Shown piece after piece: positions 51,329 through 59,555 of a stretch of DNA of 64,000 bases. Source of the DNA: Hyphobacterium sp. CCMP332 (lineage in GTDB: Bacteria > Bacteroidota > Bacteroidia > Cytophagales > CCMP332); assembly GCA_014323545.1 (NCBI GenBank), contig CP058647.1, positions 3,016,001-3,080,000 on the forward strand, written 5' to 3'. The notes beneath the pieces were generated by a model. It did no database searches. It saw only the letters and a program-made list of their open reading frames with translations, and had not been told where the DNA came from. Numbering within the stretch: position 1 is the first letter of the stretch; every line of letters starts with the position of its first letter. A program made the translations under genes and the position numbers.

Positions 51329-51838
51329 TTACCAGTTACCAGCATAATTTAAATCGGGGTGGTAATTATTCTCTATATATTGATATTTATACCTTATGAT
51401 CTGTCGAGTATGTAAGTAATCATGAGCGAGCCAGTTATTTAATACATACCAGGCACTCATATCTCCAAGTTTAGGGTGTTTATAGGTATTTGTCCATTTC
51501 GGATTTTTAATGGCTCTTAGCCAATCGATTGATTGTTTTCTTTCGGATAAAAATTCCTTTGCTTTTAATTTAAAATCCTGTTTATCATAATTTCTTTCTT
51601 TAACCCAGTTTTGAGGATCTATCGGAGTAAATGGATTGTTTGGATTCTCAAGTATGCTTTCTAATCTCGCACGAAAATCTTCTCTTTCTTCATCGCATAA
51701 ATGACAGACTATTTCAACCAGGTTCCATTTTTCCGGAGATGGTCGCCAATGCACCAAATCACCGGAAATAGAAGCGAAAAGGCTTTTAAATAATCCTTGA
51801 TTTTTATCCAATTGCTCAATGATATGTAATGCGTCCAT
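51329..51838 (-). CDS. DinB-family protein
   Basis: A 169-residue four-helix-bundle protein of the DinB/YfiT superfamily: WRPSPEKWNLVEIVCHLCDEEREDFRARL near residue 30, and NWLAHDYLHTRQIIRYKYQY near 135. The three histidines (in CHLCDE, AHDY and LHTR) form the usual metal site. Some relatives are bacillithiol-dependent transferases; the substrate here is not known. It shares the transcript with the glycosyltransferase gene (3-base gap). Confidence 0.85.
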   Translation of the reverse strand: MDALHIIEQLDKNQGLFKSLFASISGDLVHWRPSPEKWNLVEIVCHLCDEEREDFRARLESILENPNNPFTPIDPQNWVKERNYDKQDFKLKAKEFLSERKQSIDWLRAIKNPKWTNTYKHPKLGDMSAWYVLNNWLAHDYLHTRQIIRYKYQYIENNYHPDLNYAGNW

Positions 51839-51991
51839 TTAGAATTTTTATTTAAACTAAAATTACTTATTAATATAACATCAGAAAGTAGTTAGAACAT
51901 TCCTTTTCAGCTGGACACACTTAAAATTTAATCCGGGTTCAACATTTATATTTTTAAAATCTTTAAACTAAAAGATTGATATTCGCAATTA

Positions 51992-52026
51992 AAAAATGCA
52001 ACAATGCCTAATTAGAAAGCATTTTT
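51992..52026. repeat. Inverted repeat upstream of the HAD gene
   Basis: AAAAATGC (51992-51999) and GCATTTTT (52019-52026) form an 8-bp dyad with a 19-base loop, ending 7 bases before the HAD gene start. It would make a hairpin in the leader, or act as a terminator for transcripts from the left. Confidence 0.35.
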
Positions 52027-52033
52027 AATAATT

Positions 52034-52666
52034 ATGAATATATCAAAAAACATAAGGCTTATCTTATTTGACTTAGGTGGTGTAATTATCGATATAGATT
52101 GGAAGAAATCAGTAAAGGCTTTTGCAGAATTAACCGGCAGAAGTTTTGAGGAACTAAACCATTTGATGAGAAAGGAAGAGCTTGTACAACGTATTGAAAC
52201 CGGAAAGATGGACTCCGAAGGGTTTAGGAATTGGTTTTGTCGAGTTTTTAATAATGATTTCGAAAATGCTGAAATTGACAATGCCTGGAATGCTATGTTA
52301 CTTGATATTCCTTTGAAGAGAATTGAATTGATCAAAACACTAAAAGAAAATTATAGCGTTATGTGTCTTTCAAATACAAATGAAATCCACATCAATGAAT
52401 TAAATTCAAAATTATCATTGATCTCCGAATTTGATAGTTTAGAAAATTTGATGGATAAAACCTATTACAGCCATCTTCTTAAAACAAGAAAACCTGAACC
52501 GAGAGCCTGGGAAATAATCCTCAACGAAAATCAATTAACAGCGGAATCTGTTCTATATTTTGACGATAATGAAAGAAACCACCAGGTGGCAAAAGAATTG
52601 GGTTTTAATTCAGTTTTAATTGACTCTGACAATACAATTGAACAGTATTTTAATGGAAGAATTTAG
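52034..52666 (+). CDS. HAD-family phosphatase
   Basis: A 210-residue HAD hydrolase. Motif I appears as ILFDLGGVIIDID near residue 11, where the usual DxDGT is DLGGV; motif II as MCLSNTNEIH, motif III lysine in KTRKPEPRAWE and motif IV as LYFDDNERNHQVAKELGF. The DLGGV form is common in the subgroup related to alpha-D-glucose-1-phosphate or flavin-type phosphatases. Substrate unknown. The end overlaps the start of the M50 protease gene by 14 bases. Confidence 0.85.
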   Translation: MNISKNIRLILFDLGGVIIDIDWKKSVKAFAELTGRSFEELNHLMRKEELVQRIETGKMDSEGFRNWFCRVFNNDFENAEIDNAWNAMLLDIPLKRIELIKTLKENYSVMCLSNTNEIHINELNSKLSLISEFDSLENLMDKTYYSHLLKTRKPEPRAWEIILNENQLTAESVLYFDDNERNHQVAKELGFNSVLIDSDNTIEQYFNGRI

Positions 52667-53807
52667 TCCAAAGACCATTGCAATTCATGTAGGTCTTTTT
52701 ATAATATCATTTATTACAGCTACTATCGCAGGAATGGAATGGGTCAACGGTTCATTGCTACTTTTAAGTGATTCAGAGAGGGAAATAAACTGGTGGTCAA
52801 AAGAGAATATCTATCAGGGACTTAGGTATTCAGTAGTATTTTTGGGTGTTTTATCATTCCATGAATTCGGTCATTATTTTACCGCACGCTATCATAACAT
52901 CCGAACGACTCTTCCATATTATATACCTCTTTGGTTGGGTTTTGGCCTTTCTTTTGGTTCCATGGGCGCGTTGATACGAATTAAGCAAACTATTTTATCT
53001 CGAAAAAAGTATTTTGATGTGGGAATCGCAGGACCACTGGCAGGTTTTGTTGTGGCACTTGTAGTGCTGGTTTACGGATTTACCCATTTACCGGAGCTTG
53101 AATACTTATTTAAATACAATCCTGAATATGCCAAGTACGGAAGGGATTATGCACAATATGTATACAAAGACATGGACTTTGGTGTTTTCAGGGTTGGTAA
53201 AAATCTAATGTTTATAATTCTTGAAAATTTGCTGGTAGATGATCCAAGCAAAATTCCAAACGGTTATGAAATGATTCATTACCCAATCATATTTGCCGGT
53301 TATTTAACATTGTTTTTTACTGCATTGAATCTTTTGCCCATTGGCCAATTGGATGGCGGGCATATCACTTTCGGATTATTTGGCACAAAAAACAGTCGAA
53401 TTATTTCTGCAATCTTGTTTATCATTTTTGTCTTTTATGCAGGATTGGGTTGGACAACACCATTTTTACCAACACAGGAATTATTAATAACTATCCCATT
53501 ACAGCTCGGACTATATTATTTCATCTTTGCCAAAGTGTCCCCAAAACGAATGGATGTTATACTTCTTGCCGTCGGGACTTTTTCAATCCAGTTTTTATTG
53601 AGTTTTTTGATTCCGGGTATTGAAGGTTATCAGGGCTGGTTGTTCTTTGCTTTTATATTGGGAAGATTTTTGGGTGTCTACCACCCCGGAGCATTGGATC
53701 AGAGGCCTTTGTCACCAGCGAGAAAATTATTAGGATGGATTTGCCTGATCATCTTTATTCTTTGCTTTACTCCCAAACCATTTGTGTTTGAAATACCTGT
53801 TTACTAA
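52653..53807 (+). CDS. Site-2 protease family (M50) membrane metalloprotease
   Basis: About 384 residues from the ATG at 52653, preferred over the TTG 11 codons upstream. The zinc motif HEFGH (H70-H74) lies in LSFHEFGHYFTARYH and the third ligand in ALNLLPIGQLDGGHITFG. Several membrane helices surround both, as in site-2 proteases, which cut transmembrane anchors of regulatory proteins. The 20-residue insertion before the second motif and extra C-terminal helices put it in the broad non-RseP group. No PDZ domain is seen. It ends convergently with the rhodanese gene (4-base overlap). Confidence 0.88.
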   Translation: MEEFSPKTIAIHVGLFIISFITATIAGMEWVNGSLLLLSDSEREINWWSKENIYQGLRYSVVFLGVLSFHEFGHYFTARYHNIRTTLPYYIPLWLGFGLSFGSMGALIRIKQTILSRKKYFDVGIAGPLAGFVVALVVLVYGFTHLPELEYLFKYNPEYAKYGRDYAQYVYKDMDFGVFRVGKNLMFIILENLLVDDPSKIPNGYEMIHYPIIFAGYLTLFFTALNLLPIGQLDGGHITFGLFGTKNSRIISAILFIIFVFYAGLGWTTPFLPTQELLITIPLQLGLYYFIFAKVSPKRMDVILLAVGTFSIQFLLSFLIPGIEGYQGWLFFAFILGRFLGVYHPGALDQRPLSPARKLLGWICLIIFILCFTPKPFVFEIPVY

Positions 53808-54118
53808 GAAGGATTAATCTTTACCACTTTATAAAAATTGTCAAGCCCACCGGTAAGATTGTAAACATTTACAATTCCTTGTGATCTCAAGAATTTTTGT
53901 GCCTGAACACTTCTTTTGCCTGAATTACAATGAACGATGATTTTTTTATTTTTCCATTGTTTAAATTCATTCAGACGCTTAGGGATAGAGTAGAGGGGAA
54001 TATTATAAGGGGCGATATGATTTTCTTCGTACTCCCAATCTTCGCGTACATCGATAATGACAATTTCAGAATCTTTAAGATTAATTTTCTTGTTGAGTTC
54101 TTCCGGATTGATATCCAT
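53804..54118 (-). CDS. Single-domain rhodanese
   Basis: A 104-residue sulfurtransferase fold: VIIDVREDWEYEENHIAPYNIPLYSIPKRLNEF and the active loop IIVHCNSGKRSVQAQKFL with the catalytic cysteine, closing with YNLTGGLDNFYK. It should carry persulfide sulfur in the cytoplasm; partner unknown. The gene is read directly after the T9SS cargo gene (1-base gap). Confidence 0.88.
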   Translation of the reverse strand: MDINPEELNKKINLKDSEIVIIDVREDWEYEENHIAPYNIPLYSIPKRLNEFKQWKNKKIIVHCNSGKRSVQAQKFLRSQGIVNVYNLTGGLDNFYKVVKINPS

Positions 54119-54119
54119 T

Positions 54120-56009
54120 TTACTTGAATATTTGTAATCGTTTGTTTTTCAACATTCCATCATTCACAAACTTAACAATATAGCTTCCATTTGGCAATTT
54201 TGAAAGATCGATTTTATCACCACTATTTAATCTGTTTCCATTAACAGCAATCCTGCCATTCAAATCATATATAAAATATTCATCACATTCTCCAACAATA
54301 CTTATAAAACCCTGAGCCGGATTGGGAGCAATAGAAACTTCGTACTGATTTTCCACCGTTTCTTCATCTTGTTTTTTCTCTAACTGGCTGCCTTTAGCAA
54401 TAGGAGCATTGACCGTATCAAATATTGGCCGAATCATTAATGCCCCCGGAAATTCAAAATCCGCTTCATTAACCCAGCCATCATCGGGATCTACTTTGGT
54501 GTAAATTTTCTCATTGAATCTATTGTTCATATCATAGCCAACATTTAAGAAAGTTTTGTCAAATTGAACCCAGCCAATATATATAGTATCACTAACGATA
54601 ACAGCGCTATCAAAATTGACTCTGAAAAACGAGTACTTTCCCTGTCCGTAGCCGCCTACTATATCTTGTCCATAGATAATCGGGTCAACATCTTTTTGTA
54701 AATCCGACCATATTCTTATTCCGATTTGTGTACTGGTAATGCTACTTTCACCGGGAATAAACATTATATCCAGGCCTGTCATAGTATCTTGAGCGTAAAG
54801 GCCATATTCTATTGCGACTTTACCAAAGGGGGTTCGAATACCCGCACCTAATTCGGGAGTGGCATCATCATAGGCGTAGTATTCTGCCAAATGTCCTACA
54901 AACTCTGTTGAATCATTCACTCTTCTGTCTATGCCTTCATAAATAGTATCGCTGTGATCAATAAGAATATAGGATTTTTTGAAAATATATTTTTGACTTT
55001 TATCAATAGGGAATGCATCAATCTCAGCCTTATCTGTGAAGCTTATTCCGGTTTTGATTTCACCCTGATTTATTAAACCACCGATAATTGTATCGTCTTG
55101 AATTAGGGCATTTGTATTTTCTTCAGTAATGAATCCTTGTACAGCAAAAACACTTTGAGCATTCAACAATGTTCGAACATAAAATTCACTGCTATCCATA
55201 AAATAATCAGATAACGAATCCGTATTTATTTGTTCAACAGGAATGGAAGTATAGTCTTTAAACACCCTTTGTTCATCGGTTTGAATGGTTCGATCTTGTG
55301 GAAATCTAGGCCCATTGACTCCATTTCTATTTAAAACAACATAATCAATAATCCAATTGTCATAATTACCTGAAAGTGTACCTCTGTTGCGAATTCTGAA
55401 TTGAAATGAATTGTAAAAATATGCAACATCTTCCAGGTTAATTTGAGCAAAGAGTAATGTATCATTTGGCAAGGAATCCGAAGCTTCTACACCCCAAACC
55501 ACTTTCCATTTGAAAGTACTGTCTGTGTCTGCAATTTTAAATTCAACGATTAAGGAATCACCCTGTCTCTGGTCCGGAGCTTCTCCCAATCCGGTCTGCT
55601 GCCAAAAAAAACTTAAAGAAATATCTTCATTGGGACCCCAAGGGGAAAGGTCTATGGGCGCTGAGTTTAATACATCAGCTGTACCTTTTGGAAAGTTGGA
55701 TCTGAAATCATACGGGTTTCCAAATTCATTCAAACCATCAAAACTCAATACGCCCTTACTTGGCGGAAATATTCCCAAACCAATGCTTACAAAAGCCCCA
55801 CTTCCGGGTTCCCAACGTAATGTATCGGGATTGCCGGTATATTGTGAAAAATCATCAAAAAAAGGAATAGCCAGTGTATCCGCGCTTTGATTGATTCTTT
55901 TGGCATTCTGAACTTCACTTAATCTTTGTTGATGAAGGCCTGAAATTTCTAATTGGGCAAAGAGAAGTGTTGAGCAAAAAAGGAATATGAGGCTTATATG
56001 GTATTTCAT
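54120..56009 (-). CDS. T9SS type A sorting-domain secreted protein
   Basis: A 629-residue protein with signal peptide (MKYHISLIFLFCSTLLFAQ) and a C-terminal type A sorting domain (about 545-629): VSIAPNPAQGFISI, YDLNGRIAVNG and LSKLPNGSYIVKFVND, ending KNKRLQIFK. It should leave the cell through the type IX system and be lipid-anchored on the surface. The body has no catalytic motif; DSxFxWKVVWG-type strands suggest beta-sandwich carbohydrate or protein binding. It overlaps the PASTA gene by 4 bases. Confidence 0.85.
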   Translation of the reverse strand: MKYHISLIFLFCSTLLFAQLEISGLHQQRLSEVQNAKRINQSADTLAIPFFDDFSQYTGNPDTLRWEPGSGAFVSIGLGIFPPSKGVLSFDGLNEFGNPYDFRSNFPKGTADVLNSAPIDLSPWGPNEDISLSFFWQQTGLGEAPDQRQGDSLIVEFKIADTDSTFKWKVVWGVEASDSLPNDTLLFAQINLEDVAYFYNSFQFRIRNRGTLSGNYDNWIIDYVVLNRNGVNGPRFPQDRTIQTDEQRVFKDYTSIPVEQINTDSLSDYFMDSSEFYVRTLLNAQSVFAVQGFITEENTNALIQDDTIIGGLINQGEIKTGISFTDKAEIDAFPIDKSQKYIFKKSYILIDHSDTIYEGIDRRVNDSTEFVGHLAEYYAYDDATPELGAGIRTPFGKVAIEYGLYAQDTMTGLDIMFIPGESSITSTQIGIRIWSDLQKDVDPIIYGQDIVGGYGQGKYSFFRVNFDSAVIVSDTIYIGWVQFDKTFLNVGYDMNNRFNEKIYTKVDPDDGWVNEADFEFPGALMIRPIFDTVNAPIAKGSQLEKKQDEETVENQYEVSIAPNPAQGFISIVGECDEYFIYDLNGRIAVNGNRLNSGDKIDLSKLPNGSYIVKFVNDGMLKNKRLQIFK

Positions 56010-56818
56010 TCTATCTCCGGATCCATCAACAAGCTATCTCCTTCAAACGTTTCATTATCTACGTTATTACCCGAAACCCACAAATTTATCTCATCACCTA
56101 ATCGCACAATTTGTCTGTTTTCATGACTTGGCCTACTTCTAATGACATAGCCCAAATCTACAGTGTCTGTTTCAACGTACTCAATTATTCCAAGTTTCAA
56201 ACCGGAACCCAGAATGGTATATTCTGCTTCTTCAAGACTTAAACCGGCCAATTTTGGTACAATAAAACGATCGGTTCCTTTTCCATCTCCAACAATTATA
56301 TCAATTGTGCTTCCTTTGTATATGGAATCTCCGGCTTCTACTTTAACACCATTTAGTTGTGCTTCCAAAACTGCATTGGCGGCCAAATCGGGCCGATATC
56401 TGATCTTACCCAAATTTAATCCATTGTTTTTCAATATTTTTTCCACCATTTCGGCGGAAACGTCAATAACATCTGGAAACTTAATTTTTGGGGCGTATTT
56501 TGGGGTGACTGTTATATATATTTTACGATTTTCTTTAACATTCACCATAGGCGCGGGATTTTGAGAAATAATTGTTCCTGGTTCAATATCTACTATAAAA
56601 GTGGAATCAAATATTTCCAATCTCAAATTGCGCTTCTCCAGAAACTCTTCTGCATCCGAATATTGCATTCCCTGAAGATCGGGGACAGTAATACTTTCAC
56701 CGTGCTTTGTAGTTACAGGCAGGTATATGTAAAAAAAACCAACTAAAAATACAGCACATATCAACAGGACAATTCCCAAGTGAATTAAAATACGTATCAA
56801 AGGATTATTACTTGTCAT
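56006..56818 (-). CDS. PASTA domain-containing membrane protein
   Basis: A 270-residue protein: one N-terminal membrane helix (about 10-32) and three PASTA-type repeats: ESITVPDLQGMQYSDAEEFLEKRNLRLEI, then KIKFPDVIDVSAEMVEKILKNNGLNLGKI, then RFIVPKLAGLSLEEAEYTILGSGLKLGII. PASTA repeats bind peptidoglycan stems or beta-lactams, so the protein probably senses or binds cell wall in the periplasm. There is no kinase domain, unlike the Ser/Thr kinases that carry PASTA in Gram-positives. It is 4 bases downstream of the double Ddl gene. Confidence 0.87.
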   Translation of the reverse strand: MTSNNPLIRILIHLGIVLLICAVFLVGFFYIYLPVTTKHGESITVPDLQGMQYSDAEEFLEKRNLRLEIFDSTFIVDIEPGTIISQNPAPMVNVKENRKIYITVTPKYAPKIKFPDVIDVSAEMVEKILKNNGLNLGKIRYRPDLAANAVLEAQLNGVKVEAGDSIYKGSTIDIIVGDGKGTDRFIVPKLAGLSLEEAEYTILGSGLKLGIIEYVETDTVDLGYVIRSRPSHENRQIVRLGDEINLWVSGNNVDNETFEGDSLLMDPEIE

Positions 56819-56822
56819 GCTA

Positions 56823-59483
56823 TTAAGATAAATTTTTATTCCTGTTCTTACCGTATTTTAAAATTTCACTTATAAACGCAAGCGGAGTGTATTTACTTAT
56901 TGCACTTTGATGGAAAATACAAGTGGCAGGGGTCATTCCGGGCAATGAATTAATTTCAATGATATATACTTTGACTTTATCTGGTTTGTAAATTTTCACA
57001 AAAGCATCTATTCTGGCATAGCCCTGGATGTCAAGAGTTTCAGCCACTTGCTTTAAAACTTCTTTTACTTTATCTGAAATACTTTTATTTAATTTAGGAT
57101 TTCTATCGAAACGCGCAGGAGTAATGTTTTGTCCTTCCCCTGCCAGAAATTTTTCTTCCAGACTTAAAACATCCCCGGTGGCCAATGCTTCTGATGGTTC
57201 AAACATCTCGATGATGGTATTGCCATTTTGATCATGATGAGTAAGAAGTCCTCCTGTAATTTCGAGAAAATGGTCAGCATCTCCCATTGTAATCAGCGTT
57301 TCAATCACAAATCCCTGTTTTGCAGGAAATTCTTCTTTTACACTTATCCCCAAAACCTCACATGCCTTATGATCCAGGATATCAGAATCCCTAAAGATCA
57401 ATAAGGAATAAGCATTCAGCATTGATCGGTTCTTTATTTTAGTAACTGCCGAGCTACAACCGTCATCTGCAGGCTTGGCAATAAATGGGTATTCAAATTC
57501 TTTTTCAACGGATAATATGAAATCCTCCTGATTTTTTTGCCAATCATTTTTTAATACAAATCGATGTTCCGCAACGTAAAAACCTTTATCCTTTAAAATT
57601 TCATTGGTTTGAAATTTATTAATAGTTATTTCTGAACTATCAGGTTGTGAACCATTATAAGGGACATTTCTTTTTGCAAGTTCTCTTTGAACTGTGCCGT
57701 CTTCACCCGGGCGTCCGTGCAAGGCTATGAAAACGGAATTAAATTTTAAAGCCAATTCATCGTAATTAATTTTTATTGGCTCGCTAATTAAGTTACCGGT
57801 GTATTTATCCGTAATGGCTTTGCATTCTTTTTTTATTTCATCAAGTATGGGGTGAATCTTGAAATTCAATATTTTATCCCTGATATCATCAGCATTATCC
57901 TTGAGCATAATGTTAATCGGGATTTCATAAAGTTCGTGATTGTCCAAATTACCTGTCAGGAATAGAGGAGAAGGCAAATGCTCCTTTGACGATGATAGCT
58001 TTTCGTAAATATTCCTTCCACTTTCCACAGAAATATGTCGTTCAGATGAAAAACCACCCATTATAACTGCAACCTTTTCCTTTTTTTGTTCTTCGCGATT
58101 GAATTTGGCAATTTTATCATCCAGGTTTTGCAAAAGATTATAATAGTGGATGGGAAGTTTTCCTGTTTTTAATCTGGATCTAAGGGAAGTTCGTATAATA
58201 AATGTAAGGAATTGAGATGGGTTAAGTCCTATTTCTGCCGCCTGATGAAAAAAGAATGAGGAAGGAAGCATTCCCGAAGTAGTATTGGGGTCATTCAGAT
58301 AAATACCTTTCTCGGAGATGAAGCCATCCAATCGTGCATAGACATCACAATTTAAGTTGGTGTACAACTTTTCACAGGCTTTCCTAATAGCTTGAATTTG
58401 ATTGACAGGAAGATCAATTGGGGTAATCTTCCGACTTATTCCCGGTAGATATTTTGCCCGATAATCATATATATCGCTCGGTTTTAAAATCTGAGTAGGA
58501 GGTAAGGCAATTGCCCTACTGTTTTCATCTTCAATTACAATGCAACTGAACTCCTCTCCGTCGATAAAGGATTCAACAAGAATGCTATCTTCAGAAATTA
58601 GACTTTCAAGAAGAAGTTCAGTTTCAGGACTCGAATTCAGATATTCAAATAACTCTTCCGGGTGAATAATTATTTTATCAACTATTTTTAATGGAAATCC
58701 TATTCCCGTTCGGATGTCAGCTATCGCATTGATAGTTCTTACTTTTTCCTCTTCGCTAAGGCTTTTATATTTCCCGAGAATAAATTTTTCTCTGAATAAG
58801 GCTTTTTCAACTGCAATTTCAAATTGAGAAAATTCTGCATTTTTTAATATTGAAACTCCAATGCTAGATCCCTGATGTGGTGCCTTTACCACAATGTCCT
58901 TTCCTATTTCCCGGGTAATTTTTTTAAATAGTTCTTTTCGTTTTGTCTTATCCCAATTCGCTTTATCAATTATGGCATGTCTTGGATGTAATTCCTGAGA
59001 ATCCTGAAAAATTCGTTTCTGAACAATTTTATTGATGCCAATGGATGAGGGCAGAAGCCCTGAACCCGAATATGGTATTTGATACCATTCAAGCAATCCC
59101 TGGATCGCACCGGTCCTCCCCTGAGGCCCATGCAATGCTAGAAAAGCAAATTCGAATAATGATTTAAAATCCTCAGGTTGTATTTTCTTTCCAACTGATC
59201 CTATGACTTCTTCAATTGAGGATTCATTAAAATCAAGAGACTCTATATAAATCTGAAAAGGATGCTTGCTTTTATAATCAAATTGTGATGGCGGGTAAAA
59301 ATCCCGAATGGTGCCTTTATAAATGTGTTGCCAATCAAGCAATATAAAATTACCAAGGCTGTCCACAAATATCGGAACGACCTCAAATAAATTCTTATCG
59401 AGATTATCGAATACCGTTCTCCCGCCAGCAAAAGATACTTCTCTCTCACGGGATTGTCCTCCGAAGAAAATTCCAATTTTCAT
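56823..59483 (-). CDS. Tandem D-alanine--D-alanine ligase (two fused Ddl modules)
   Basis: 886 residues from the ATG at 59483 (the upstream methionine would extend into the -7 box). Two complete Ddl-like modules in one chain. Module 1 (about 1-445): MKIGIFFGGQSREREVSFAG, HGPQGRTGAIQ (118-128), KAPHQGSSIGV (200-210), YDYRAKYLPG near 339 and a NDPNTTSGM metal/ATP segment in which the usual Glu is Asp (D398). Module 2 (about 470-886): VAVIMGGFSSERHISVESG, HGRPGEDGTVQ (589-599), KPADDGCSSAV (670-680) and the standard EINSLPGMT (843-851). Typical Ddl is 300-360 residues. It makes the D-Ala-D-Ala dipeptide for peptidoglycan; whether both halves are active is unknown. Confidence 0.92.
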   Translation of the reverse strand: MKIGIFFGGQSREREVSFAGGRTVFDNLDKNLFEVVPIFVDSLGNFILLDWQHIYKGTIRDFYPPSQFDYKSKHPFQIYIESLDFNESSIEEVIGSVGKKIQPEDFKSLFEFAFLALHGPQGRTGAIQGLLEWYQIPYSGSGLLPSSIGINKIVQKRIFQDSQELHPRHAIIDKANWDKTKRKELFKKITREIGKDIVVKAPHQGSSIGVSILKNAEFSQFEIAVEKALFREKFILGKYKSLSEEEKVRTINAIADIRTGIGFPLKIVDKIIIHPEELFEYLNSSPETELLLESLISEDSILVESFIDGEEFSCIVIEDENSRAIALPPTQILKPSDIYDYRAKYLPGISRKITPIDLPVNQIQAIRKACEKLYTNLNCDVYARLDGFISEKGIYLNDPNTTSGMLPSSFFFHQAAEIGLNPSQFLTFIIRTSLRSRLKTGKLPIHYYNLLQNLDDKIAKFNREEQKKEKVAVIMGGFSSERHISVESGRNIYEKLSSSKEHLPSPLFLTGNLDNHELYEIPINIMLKDNADDIRDKILNFKIHPILDEIKKECKAITDKYTGNLISEPIKINYDELALKFNSVFIALHGRPGEDGTVQRELAKRNVPYNGSQPDSSEITINKFQTNEILKDKGFYVAEHRFVLKNDWQKNQEDFILSVEKEFEYPFIAKPADDGCSSAVTKIKNRSMLNAYSLLIFRDSDILDHKACEVLGISVKEEFPAKQGFVIETLITMGDADHFLEITGGLLTHHDQNGNTIIEMFEPSEALATGDVLSLEEKFLAGEGQNITPARFDRNPKLNKSISDKVKEVLKQVAETLDIQGYARIDAFVKIYKPDKVKVYIIEINSLPGMTPATCIFHQSAISKYTPLAFISEILKYGKNRNKNLS

Positions 59484-59488
59484 TGCGG

Positions 59489-59496
59489 CAAAGATA
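59489..59496 (-). promoter_or_regulatory. -7 element just upstream of the double Ddl gene
   Basis: TATCTTTG on the minus strand, an exact TAnnTTTG box, five bases before the start codon. If real, the mRNA would be almost leaderless and the longer reading frame excluded. No good -33 element was found. Confidence 0.35.
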
Positions 59497-59520
59497 GTAA
59501 AGCCAAGATACTGTAAATAA

Positions 59521-59544
59521 AAAAACCGGCACAATGACCGGTTT
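59521..59544 (-). terminator. Rho-independent terminator after the second choice-of-anchor B gene
   Basis: AAAACCGG (59521-59528) and CCGGTTTT (59537-59544), 8-base loop; on the minus strand the stem runs into seven Ts. Located 12 bases after the stop codon at 59556. It separates this gene from the ddl operon. Confidence 0.75.
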
Positions 59545-59555
59545 TTATTAATGCC

